The notes under the pieces are model-generated. The model did not search any database. It was not told the origin of the DNA and saw only the letters and a program-made list of their open reading frames with translations. A stretch of 64,000 bases of DNA, from positions 3,286,001 to 3,350,000 of the forward strand of contig NZ_QRGB01000001.1 of assembly GCF_003449035.1 (NCBI RefSeq). The letters run 5' to 3'. Position 1 is the first letter of the stretch. Every line of letters starts with the position of its first letter. This document shows positions 1-6,808 of this stretch, in pieces. The DNA comes from Pedobacter indicus (GTDB lineage: Bacteria > Bacteroidota > Bacteroidia > Sphingobacteriales > Sphingobacteriaceae). Both the position numbers and the translations under genes were made by a program.

Positions 1-2
1 AT

Positions 3-68
3 ATTTGGATTTCGGACAATTTCGGAAACGAAAAGCAAGTCAGTTTCCAGTTTAACAGCCGTGATTAA
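3..68 (+). CDS. 3' end of an unidentified upstream gene (partial)
   Basis: An open frame enters from the left edge and ends at a TAA at 66-68, with 21 codons visible and no internal stop. A terminator-like hairpin follows at 79-105, which fits the end of a gene. The peptide is too short to assign to a family. A frame ending at 55 is also open, so the choice of frame is tentative. Confidence 0.25.
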   Translation: MWISDNFGNEKQVSFQFNSRD

Positions 69-78
69 AGACAGAAAA

Positions 79-105
79 ATCCTGCCCGATGTGGCGGGAT
101 TTTTT
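79..105 (+). terminator. Rho-independent terminator
   Basis: ATCCTGCC at 79-86 pairs with GGCGGGAT at 93-100 (one G-T wobble) across a 6-nt loop, and a T-run follows. It would end the gene entering from the left edge. Confidence 0.6.
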
Positions 106-156
106 AGTAGACTTAAAATGTAGTGTACTTTGCTCTTAAAGGACACGATTATAATA

Positions 157-187
157 TTGTGTATAATAAATCGCTTCGTTATCTTTG
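157..187 (+). promoter_or_regulatory. Bacteroidota-type promoter
   Basis: TTG at 157-159 and TATCTTTG at 180-187 are 20 nt apart, matching the -33/-7 consensus of the Bacteroidota primary sigma factor. Transcription would start near 194, about 40 nt before the folded region at 234-346, so the RNA would carry that fold ahead of the response-regulator gene at 405. Confidence 0.55.
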
Positions 188-233
188 CTAATAGAAAATA
201 TTAAAATACTTAAAGTGTTTTTGCTTTAAGTCT

Positions 234-346
234 CGATACTGAAAACTGGTAATTTTTAAGACAACGAGACAATAAGTAGGAATACTCACGCCATAGGCGT
301 GGGTGCTCGCTTATTCGTTGTCAGGCATACCAGTGCCCCAGTATCG
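234..346 (+). ncRNA. Long nested hairpin, structured leader RNA candidate
   Basis: Five nested stems can be drawn by eye: 234-241 with 339-346 (8 bp), 245-250 with 329-334 (6 bp), 260-267 with 315-322 (8 bp), 272-276 with 310-314 (5 bp), and 284-292 with 296-304 (9 bp including one G-U), closed by a 3-nt loop at 293-295. No ORF explains the region. It lies between a good promoter and the gene at 405, so it could be a regulatory leader, a free small RNA, or a DNA hairpin used by the mobile element. I recognise no named RNA family. The assignment is inference from pairing alone. Confidence 0.5.
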
Positions 347-404
347 GTAAGTGTAGTTGCCTGCGCTTTTTTTATTGCAGGTCGCTACTTTTAAAACAGA
401 TATT

Positions 405-842
405 ATGAATACTGGAAAAGACAACAAAAACAATGTCTATGTAGCGGTCATAGATGACAATCCAAAGCTTCGGGATATGTCTGTAAAGCAACTTGAAAAT
501 TCGGGATATACGGTATTGTTCCAATCGGGTTACGGGCAGGATGCCCTACAAAAAATAAAAGAGGGTGGCAAGTTGCCGGATGTCTGTCTCATAGAGGAAG
601 ACTTTGCTACTGCTAAACTTTTGCTCGAAAAGTACCCCGATTTAAAAGTTCTAATTTCCAGTACGGACGATAACGAGGAAAGTGTAACGAGTATGCTAAA
701 GGCAGGTGTTTCGGGCTATATACTGAAATTCGCTGACCCCGATGGAATGCTAACCGCCGTTAAAGCATTGAGTGAAAATAAAAAATATTTCAGCATGGGG
801 ATTAGGGGGGTAGCAATGGAATACTTTAAAAGTCAATCATAA
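405..842 (+). CDS. Receiver-only pseudo response regulator (mobile-element borne)
   Basis: This 145-aa protein has the fold pattern of a NarL-family CheY-like receiver domain and no DNA-binding domain. The acidic pair D17/D18, the switch serine near residue 85 and the conserved lysine K108 are present. At the usual phospho-acceptor position the sequence reads LIEED, so Glu64 replaces Asp, and the beta3-alpha3 loop that normally contains MPxMDG is shortened. The tail after residue 120 resembles the linker before a LuxR-type helix-turn-helix, which is absent. ATG at 405 was chosen over a frame extension to 357 because the extension overlaps the leader and begins with a non-ATG codon. It probably acts by protein contact rather than by phosphorylation; its partner is unknown. 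Confidence 0.7.
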   Translation: MNTGKDNKNNVYVAVIDDNPKLRDMSVKQLENSGYTVLFQSGYGQDALQKIKEGGKLPDVCLIEEDFATAKLLLEKYPDLKVLISSTDDNEESVTSMLKAGVSGYILKFADPDGMLTAVKALSENKKYFSMGIRGVAMEYFKSQS

Positions 843-1040
843 ACGTAGGTTTCTTTGCTACTTTCTTTTTCGTCTCAACTCACGAAAGAAAGTAGTCTGT
901 TTCAAGCACAGCTCTTTTGAAAAATGCAATGGAGGAAACTGCGGGATGCGAGCATTTGACCAAGGGGGTGTTCCACTTTTCGCAAAAAAGACTGTTCCGA
1001 CCTGGGGAGGATCTGTCTTTTTTGCCCGAACAGATTTTAA
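843..1040. repeat. Intergenic stretch with two imperfect or interrupted hairpins
   Basis: This gap between the receiver gene and the ardA terminator has no convincing gene. An imperfect inverted repeat links 858-873 with 882-895 (CTACTTTC / GAAAGTAG core). GCAAAAAAGAC at 982-992 is exactly complementary to 1015-1025. Short frames on both strands here lack family signatures and look like chance ORFs. Confidence 0.35.
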
Positions 1041-1067
1041 TAAAAATGGGAACGGCGCACCGTTCCC
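1041..1067 (-). terminator. Terminator of ardA
   Basis: GGGAACGG at 1048-1055 pairs perfectly with CCGTTCCC at 1060-1067 over a 4-nt loop. On the minus strand an ATTTTTATT tract follows. It sits 7 nt after the ardA stop. Confidence 0.7.
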
Positions 1068-1073
1068 TAAAAT

Positions 1074-1607
1074 TCACGAATTACAAAATACATGACCACC
1101 ATCGCTCCAATAATCACCACAAAACAGGTCACGGGCAAAAGCTTCATAATCGAAGTACCTTTTTGCAAATTCGGGTAAGTCCATTTGCTCAACCTGTTCA
1201 TAGGCAAAATCTTCCTCGTCCTTGTATTCGCCTATATAGTCATCGTCAAAGTCGCTTATTAGGTCGCTTATATCCCCCTCGGATAGCTTACGGTGTCCGT
1301 TGTCGCACCATATTAGGAATGCTTCTTTTCGGGTTTCGTCCATATCTTCCAAAGCCTCCAAAACTTCAAATATGTTATCACTTATCCAACACTCACCGAT
1401 TAAGCCCTTAGGTATGTTTTCGTAGTCTTGAAACATAAATTCGGGGTCTTCCTCGTTATCGTGTAGCTTCTTGCAAGCGGTGTAAAATTCCTCGCTGTTC
1501 GCATAATCGGAAAGGTCAAGCCATTTCCCGAAGATTGAACCGTCATTGTATTTTCTGTATGTGCCGACATATACCCTTGCTTCCGATGTGTTTATTTGTT
1601 GTATCAT
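1074..1607 (-). CDS. ardA: ArdA-type antirestriction protein
   Basis: The 177-aa product is very rich in Asp and Glu along its length, as expected for ArdA proteins, which are DNA mimics that occupy type I restriction-modification enzymes. The N-terminus has the typical start RVYVGTYRKYNDGS followed by GKWLDL, and the C-terminal half has FDYEAFARDLF followed by Asp-Tyr, both family hallmarks. Length agrees with characterised ArdA proteins (about 165-180 aa). ATG at 1607 is the only sensible start, and a terminator follows directly. Such genes are carried by conjugative elements to protect incoming DNA, which fits the adjoining recombinase. Antirestriction activity is inferred from the family. 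Confidence 0.88.
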   Translation of the reverse strand: MIQQINTSEARVYVGTYRKYNDGSIFGKWLDLSDYANSEEFYTACKKLHDNEEDPEFMFQDYENIPKGLIGECWISDNIFEVLEALEDMDETRKEAFLIWCDNGHRKLSEGDISDLISDFDDDYIGEYKDEEDFAYEQVEQMDLPEFAKRYFDYEAFARDLFCGDYWSDGGHVFCNS

Positions 1608-2262
1608 TTCTTTACCGTTTTAAATTGTTTTTGATTTATTCGGCAATGAGAGGTGGTGCTGTTGTTTTGTTTCAATACCATTTCCAATGCTTTTAATTCT
1701 CATGCCTGACATTTTTTTTATTCGTGTAAAGAGCCGGAGTATGCTGTGTTTCGTTTCGGGAGCAGTTTAGGTTAGTGTTTAGGAGGCACAAGGTTTTGGA
1801 AAACAAATACTACCCAACGGGTGGAGATTTTTTTTCAAACTTGCATGACCTTTTGCCTCCGTTAAGAACACGTCCAACCTTTGCTCCATGAAACGTGAAA
1901 AACAGGCATACTCGCTTTTTACATTAAAACCAATTGTGGAAGTAAGGAGGATAGTGTGTGGAAAATGGTTCAGAAAGAATTTAATATCTGTTAGTACGGC
2001 TACAGGTGATTGAAGTTTGGAGTGGAACAGCCCAACCTGTGGAACGACATCTTCAATTTCCTATTCCCAATCATAGCCCTAAGCTCTTTTGCGGTCAGTA
2101 GTGAAGCGAATGCCGTAAATGTGCTTTGGCTATTGTAATGCCACGCGCCAATCTAAGCCAAGTAATCCAGTAAGAAGACATATCCTAATGCTCGTTCCAT
2201 CAACTCGATAAGTTTGTTTATGCGGATTAATCTGCACGGTTAGCAGGCAAAAATGAGTTGAG
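1608..2262. other. 655-bp intergenic stretch without a recognisable gene
   Basis: I see no intact gene. Short frames of about 30-40 codons exist on both strands (for example plus strand ending near 2138 and minus strand near 2010-2110), but none has a family signature or a convincing start. The region could hold decayed element cargo, an origin of transfer or regulatory DNA. No strong palindrome or direct-repeat array was found by eye. Confidence 0.4.
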
Positions 2263-2424
2263 ATGGAGAAAGAAAAAACGAACGATTTAACTCCCGAAAG
2301 AGTTGTGCAAATCTTGAAAAAGAAAGGAACAGAGGTCGATTTAGAGGAAGCAAAAACCATCTTGGAGTTTGTCAAGAAGATAGCTGACATTGCAGTTAAC
2401 CAATATCTAAGAGGAAAACTTTAA
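2263..2424 (+). CDS. 53-aa helical protein upstream of the serine recombinase
   Basis: An ATG at 2263 opens a 53-codon frame ending at TAA 2422-2424, 26 nt before the recombinase. The product is charged and predicted helical: a LTPERVVQILKKKG segment, then a segment around VDLEEAKTILEFVKKIADIA, ending in NQYLRGKL. The pattern of a short acidic-basic protein directly before a large serine recombinase recurs in Bacteroidota mobile elements as I recall it, so it may be a directionality factor or regulator. No domain is recognised and the role is inference. It was missed by length-filtered ORF calling. Confidence 0.6.
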   Translation: MEKEKTNDLTPERVVQILKKKGTEVDLEEAKTILEFVKKIADIAVNQYLRGKL

Positions 2425-2450
2425 TCTAATGAACAAAGAAAACTGTTGTG

Positions 2451-4043
2451 ATGAGAAAGGCAGATTTATACATACGTGTATCGACAGACGAGCAAGCGGA
2501 CAAGGGATATTCGCAACGTGACCAAGAAGACCGATTAAGAAAATATTGTGAGATAAAAGGCATTCCGGTAAGGGATGTTTACATAGAAGACCATTCGGCA
2601 AAATCTTTCAAACGTCCGGAATGGCAGAAATACTTATCCAACCTACGCAAAACAAAGAACAATAAAGCGGGGTCGATAATACTATTTACCAAATGGGATA
2701 GGTTTAGTAGAAACGCAGGGGATGCCTACCAAATGATTAACCAGTTACGTACACATGGCGTTGAACCTGTGGCAATCGAACAGCCCTTAGACCTTACCAT
2801 TCCCGAAAATAAAATCATGCTTGCGTTCTATCTTGCTTCACCCGAAGTGGAAAACGACAGGCGTGCGTTAAATGTTTTTCACGGAATGCGCAGGGCGAAA
2901 AAAGAAGGGCGGTATATGGGAACAGCGCCTTTGGGGTATGTTAACAAGATAACAGAGGGCAAAAAGAAATTCATTGCCCCACATGACTTTGAAGCCCCCC
3001 TTTTGAAATGGGCATTTGAACAAATCGTTTCCAATAACTTCAATACGGAACAGATATGGAAAATGGTTCGGGAGAAAGCAGATGGAAAGGGGCGATTCAG
3101 TAAGAACAATTTTTGGGTAGCCATGCGAAACCCATTGTACTGTGGCAAAATATTCATACCTCCCTACAAAGAGGAAAAGGGATGTTTTGTCAAAGGACAA
3201 CACGAGCCTTTAATCAGCGAAAAGACCTTTGCTGATGTGCAGGATATTCTCGATGGGAGAAAGAGGATTGTAAAGCCTAAAATCGTGGCTATGGACAATT
3301 TGCCACTTAGAGGGTTTCTCAAATGCCCTAAATGCGAGCGTATGCTGACTGGAAGTGCCTCAAAGGGAAAGATGGGCAATTACTATTACTACTATCATTG
3401 TAGTTCTGCCTGTGGAACAAGGTTCAAAGCGGAGACTGCTAATGAGGCTTTTTTAAAACAATTGCGGTATATGTCGCCAAAAGAGGGAATGGTCGATGTT
3501 TTTATCGAAGCCTTTATAAAAGACTTCAACAGCAAGACCAAAGCCCAAAACACCGAACGGGCAAATATCATAGATGAGATTGATGCGTTGAACAAACGCT
3601 ATCAAAATGCGCTTTTAAAAAACGCCGATGGAGAAATGGCAGACGATGATTTCCAAGAAGTAAAGAAATTGACCAAAGGAAAGATTGAGGTTTTGGAACG
3701 AAGATTAAATGATTTGGCAGTGGTCGGAACAGAGATTAAGGATTTGGTCGCATCTACCTTAAAAAAGGTCGCAAACATTGATAGACGCTATGAAAACGGC
3801 GATATTGAGGAAAAAAGGCTTATAGTGAGTTCGATGTTCCCCGATTTTTTGGAATTTGACGGAACAAGACATCGAACTCCGAGACTAAATTCGGCGATTG
3901 CTCTTATTTATCAGAATAACAGCAAGTTACAAGGTAAAAAAAATGGGACAAGTCTATCGTTTTTAGACTTGTCCCAAGATGTGATCCCGCTGGGGCTCGA
4001 ACCCAGGACCCATACATTAAAAGTGTATTGCTCTACCAGCTGA
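2451..4043 (+). CDS. Large serine recombinase (integrase) of the mobile element
   Basis: This 530-aa protein has a resolvase N-terminal catalytic domain (about residues 1-150). The motif LYIRVSTDEQ contains the nucleophilic serine, and KWDRFSRNAGD is the second catalytic segment. A recombinase domain follows (about 160-270, GTAPLGY), then a zinc ribbon with CPKCERM and a second CSSAC pair (about 295-325), and a coiled-coil region (about 360-430). ATG 2451 is preferred to the adjacent GTG. The last 30-odd residues are odd: codons after about 3,944 lie in a tRNA terminator and in antisense tRNA-Lys, ending in the spurious-looking GLEPRTHTLKVY. The natural C-terminus has therefore probably been replaced by chromosomal sequence at the insertion junction. 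It should catalyse integration and excision through a phosphoserine intermediate. Confidence 0.93.
   Translation: MRKADLYIRVSTDEQADKGYSQRDQEDRLRKYCEIKGIPVRDVYIEDHSAKSFKRPEWQKYLSNLRKTKNNKAGSIILFTKWDRFSRNAGDAYQMINQLRTHGVEPVAIEQPLDLTIPENKIMLAFYLASPEVENDRRALNVFHGMRRAKKEGRYMGTAPLGYVNKITEGKKKFIAPHDFEAPLLKWAFEQIVSNNFNTEQIWKMVREKADGKGRFSKNNFWVAMRNPLYCGKIFIPPYKEEKGCFVKGQHEPLISEKTFADVQDILDGRKRIVKPKIVAMDNLPLRGFLKCPKCERMLTGSASKGKMGNYYYYYHCSSACGTRFKAETANEAFLKQLRYMSPKEGMVDVFIEAFIKDFNSKTKAQNTERANIIDEIDALNKRYQNALLKNADGEMADDDFQEVKKLTKGKIEVLERRLNDLAVVGTEIKDLVASTLKKVANIDRRYENGDIEEKRLIVSSMFPDFLEFDGTRHRTPRLNSAIALIYQNNSKLQGKKNGTSLSFLDLSQDVIPLGLEPRTHTLKVYCSTS
3935..3975 (-). terminator. Terminator of tRNA-Lys
   Basis: A perfect 12-bp stem (3945-3956 with 3964-3975) with a 7-nt loop is followed on the minus strand by an eight-base T-run. 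It lies 6 nt past the tRNA 3' end. On the plus strand it falls inside the recombinase frame. Confidence 0.85.
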
Positions 4044-4054
4044 GCTACGGAATC
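3982..4054 (-). tRNA. tRNA-Lys (anticodon UUU)
   Basis: The 73-nt cloverleaf has a 7-bp acceptor stem (GATTCCG with CGGGATC, one G-T), a D-arm with AGCTCAGCTGGTAGAGC, an anticodon arm ATACA-CTTTTAA-TGTAT giving anticodon TTT, a T-loop GGTTCGAGCC and discriminator A. CCA is not encoded. It has its own promoter and terminator. It is the likely chromosomal landmark next to which the mobile element integrated, and it appears intact. Confidence 0.96.
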
Positions 4055-4094
4055 TTTTACGTTTATGTAAATACTTCCTTTTTTGAAAGTGATG

Positions 4095-4126
4095 CAAAGA
4101 TAGAATTATCGACTATACTGTCCAAA
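4095..4126 (-). promoter_or_regulatory. Promoter of tRNA-Lys
   Basis: On the minus strand TTTG (4123-4126) and TATCTTTG (4095-4102) are 20 nt apart, a full Bacteroidota consensus. The start would be near 4088, about 34 nt upstream of the mature tRNA. Confidence 0.75.
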
Positions 4127-4186
4127 AATAATTGAATTTAATTTCAAATGAATGATTAACTTCCTTGATTTCAACGCCAAACATTT

Positions 4187-5836
4187 CTAATTATTTTTCG
4201 AAAACACAGTCTCACCGGCAATTACTGTACGATTAACCTTTGCGCTTCTCAACTGTTCGTCTGGAATCTCCATAATATCTTGCTCCATAATAACGAAATC
4301 AGCAACCTTCCCTACTTCAATACTTCCATGTGTTTCTTCCTGAAAAGATGCGAAAGCGGACCAGATGGTCATGCCCCTTAATGCTTCTTCTCTGCTGATG
4401 GCATTTTCTGGTTGAAATCCACCTTCTGGATAGTTATTAGCGTCAACCCGTGCTACAGCGGCATGGAATCCATATATTGGATTAAAATGTTCTACAGGAA
4501 AATCACTTCCTAAAGCAAGCATCCCATATTCGTTTAATAAATCTTTATAGGCGTAAGCACCTTTGATGCGCTCTTGTCCTAGGCGCTGTTCGGCCCAGTA
4601 CATATCAGATGTGGCATGGGTGGGTTGCACAGAAGGTATAATTGAATAGGAAGCAAATTTTGCAAAATCTGTGGGTGCGATAATCTGGGCATGCTCGATC
4701 CGCCAGCGACGATCATTTTTTCCTTTCAAATATTTTGCATAAACATCGAGCATGACACGATTTGCCGAATCTCCAATTGCATGGGTATTGACCTGGAAAT
4801 CTGTTTTACTTAAAACACTCACAACCGAATCTAATTTAGACGGGGAAAGTAAAAGAAACCCAGAGGTTTGTGCATCTGAGTAAGGATGGATGAGGCAAGC
4901 ACCTCTTGATCCGAGAGCACCATCAGCCATTAGTTTAAAAGACCGAACCGTCAGGCGGTCACTAATATACGTGCCTTCTTTACTAAAATGATCTAGGTTT
5001 TTCTCACTTAATGCGACCATGGCATAGTCCCGAATTTTCAATTTTCCGTTCTCGTACAACTTTTTCAGCAGCTCAATCTGATTAATCCCTAAACCGGCAT
5101 CTGCTATGGTGGTGAGACCAACCGCAAAACAGGAATCTTGAGCATTTATTAACTGACGAGTTAAATCTTCTTCTGTAGGATCGGGGATATTACGTGCCAC
5201 CACGTTCATAGCATTGTCAACCAATACACCGCTTAGTTTACTATCAATCGTTACGAATAAGCCCCCTTCAACATTACGCGACTGGGTAACGCCTGATAGC
5301 TCCAACCCTTTGTTGTTAACGATGGCGGCATGCCCGTCTATACGTGTTAGGTAAACAGGAGTTTCGGGGAAAGCCTCGTTCAAAAGCTTATTATCAGGAA
5401 ATTCTTTTCCTGGCCACTTGTTTTGATCCCAACCTCTTCCCAAAATCCACTCTGCATCTGGATTGGCTTCCCGAAAAGCTTTTAAGCGTTCGACTGCTTC
5501 TTCGAAGCTTCTAGTATTGTTAAGATCGGCTTGAGCGAGCGTGCTACCAAGACCAAAAAAGTGTGCATGGGAATCGTAAAAACCCGGATAAATAGCCTTC
5601 CCTTCGGCATCGATCACGTGGCTTGACTCATAATTCTTCAAGATTTGATCTGTTGTCCCTATTTTGATAAATTTTCCGTCTTTGACAGCAAAAGCCTCTG
5701 TCTTTGAAAAGGAGCTGTCTACAGTATAAACAACACCATTGTGTACGATGAGGTCTACTTGAGTTTTTGAAGAGCAAGCCGAGAATAGTAAACCTGCTAG
5801 TGCAAGGACGTTAAAGAGTAAAAAGTTCTTTTTCAT
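4187..5836 (-). CDS. Amidohydrolase lipoprotein (YtcJ-like)
   Basis: The 549-aa protein starts with a lipoprotein signal (LLFSACSS, lipidated Cys21). An amidohydrolase family 3 domain follows: VDLIVHNGVVYTVD, then the metal-binding GFYDSHAH (H90, H92), later NTHAIGDSANR and WRIEHAQ histidines, and GSDFPVEHFNP with the catalytic Asp. Length matches YtcJ-like metal-dependent hydrolases (about 530-560 aa), whose substrates are mostly unknown amides or N-acyl compounds. The anchor implies a periplasmic or outer-membrane location. It is transcribed alone and is the first chromosomal gene after the tRNA. Specific substrate cannot be read from the sequence. Confidence 0.88.
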   Translation of the reverse strand: MKKNFLLFNVLALAGLLFSACSSKTQVDLIVHNGVVYTVDSSFSKTEAFAVKDGKFIKIGTTDQILKNYESSHVIDAEGKAIYPGFYDSHAHFFGLGSTLAQADLNNTRSFEEAVERLKAFREANPDAEWILGRGWDQNKWPGKEFPDNKLLNEAFPETPVYLTRIDGHAAIVNNKGLELSGVTQSRNVEGGLFVTIDSKLSGVLVDNAMNVVARNIPDPTEEDLTRQLINAQDSCFAVGLTTIADAGLGINQIELLKKLYENGKLKIRDYAMVALSEKNLDHFSKEGTYISDRLTVRSFKLMADGALGSRGACLIHPYSDAQTSGFLLLSPSKLDSVVSVLSKTDFQVNTHAIGDSANRVMLDVYAKYLKGKNDRRWRIEHAQIIAPTDFAKFASYSIIPSVQPTHATSDMYWAEQRLGQERIKGAYAYKDLLNEYGMLALGSDFPVEHFNPIYGFHAAVARVDANNYPEGGFQPENAISREEALRGMTIWSAFASFQEETHGSIEVGKVADFVIMEQDIMEIPDEQLRSAKVNRTVIAGETVFSKNN

Positions 5837-5872
5837 TTTCGTGTTTTAGATTGTTATATATTTTGTACGTCG

Positions 5873-6751
5873 TCAAGAATATAAAGACGCACGTATCATG
5901 CGGTCGTTTCCTGAAATATCCTTTCTTAAAATAATGTCCTTAAACCCACAGGATCTCAAGTAATCTATCAGGATGTTACCATAGCGTTGATTAATTTCGA
6001 AATAAAGCCTTCCTCTGTCATGAAGATTTTTGAGCGCAAAATCGGCAATGGATTTATAAAAAATAAGTGGACCTTCTTGATCGACAAACAATGCTCGGTG
6101 TGGTTCATGATCGATAACGTTGGAATGCATTTCGCGTTCTTCTTCCCGACTAATATAAGGTGGGTTACTTACGATGATATCAAACTTTTGGTTTAGCTGA
6201 TTGACATAGGGTTCTGCTTGCAGGATGTCGAGCTGCAAGAAATCGATTTCAGCCTTATTGAGTTCTGCATTTTCCTTGGCAACCTCTAATGCGTCAGGTG
6301 ATATATCAACGGCATGAATTTGAGTTTTGCATCGTATCTTTTTTTTAAGGATGATGGGGATGCAACCGCTTCCGGTTCCAATGTCGAGAATGCGAACCGG
6401 TTCGCGAATCTTGAATTGCGTTACATCATCTATGATCCATGCCACTAATTCTTCTGTTTCCGGACGTGGTATTAAAACGGAGTTGTTTACGGTAAACTTC
6501 TCTCCATAAAACCATGAGTAACCAATAATGTGTTGAAGCGGCCGGCCTGTAACTAATTCATCTAAAATCTTTTGGAGTTGGGTGATTTGAGCTTCGTTAA
6601 ACCGGAGCTTTTCATTTAGTTTCAGCTGTACTCTATCCAGTTCTAATACATGTTCCAAGCTAAGCCAATATAATTCGCTAGTCTCTTGCGAATCATAGAG
6701 ATCTTTCAGTGCTTCTATAAACTCTTTTTTAATTTCCTTGAGGTGAGTCAT
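5873..6751 (-). CDS. prmC: Release factor glutamine methyltransferase
   Basis: PrmC (HemK) methylates the GGQ glutamine of release factors RF1 and RF2 with S-adenosylmethionine. The 292-aa product has the N-terminal helical domain (about 1-85), the linker HIIGYSWFYG, the SAM-binding DIGTGSG near residue 123, and the catalytic NPPY at about 196-199. The start at ATG 6751 (MTHLKEIK) was chosen over an ORF extension to 6820. The extension would overlap ribD, and a -7 element lies just upstream of 6751. It is divergent from ribD. Confidence 0.93.
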   Translation of the reverse strand: MTHLKEIKKEFIEALKDLYDSQETSELYWLSLEHVLELDRVQLKLNEKLRFNEAQITQLQKILDELVTGRPLQHIIGYSWFYGEKFTVNNSVLIPRPETEELVAWIIDDVTQFKIREPVRILDIGTGSGCIPIILKKKIRCKTQIHAVDISPDALEVAKENAELNKAEIDFLQLDILQAEPYVNQLNQKFDIIVSNPPYISREEEREMHSNVIDHEPHRALFVDQEGPLIFYKSIADFALKNLHDRGRLYFEINQRYGNILIDYLRSCGFKDIILRKDISGNDRMIRASLYS

Positions 6752-6769
6752 GGATAAGTATTTAATATT

Positions 6770-6777
6770 CAAATCTA
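6770..6777 (-). promoter_or_regulatory. -7 element of prmC
   Basis: The minus strand reads TAGATTTG, matching TAnnTTTG, 19 nt before the prmC ATG at 6751. No clear -33 TTTG is seen. It lies back to back with the ribD -7 element. Confidence 0.5.
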
Positions 6778-6796
6778 CATAAAATAACGAAAGGAG

Positions 6797-6804
6797 TATA
6801 TTTG
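6797..6804 (+). promoter_or_regulatory. -7 element of ribD (near-leaderless)
   Basis: TATATTTG ends only 4 nt before the ribD ATG at 6809. With the usual start 5-8 nt downstream, transcription would begin at or next to the start codon. Confidence 0.55.
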
Positions 6805-6808
6805 CATT

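Noticed and set aside
917-1411. 164-aa plus-strand frame opposite ardA
   Set aside because: It is a shadow of the ArdA gene with no family signature; the minus-strand ArdA is clearly real.
2130-2390. 86-aa minus-strand frame over the 53-aa gene
   Set aside because: It is Ser/Phe/Thr rich with no domain and lies antisense to a better-supported helical ORF.
3981-4043. Natural C-terminal domain of the recombinase (GLEPRTHTLK...)
   Set aside because: These codons are the antisense of tRNA-Lys; the same phrase appears wherever frames cross tRNA genes, so it is not a domain.
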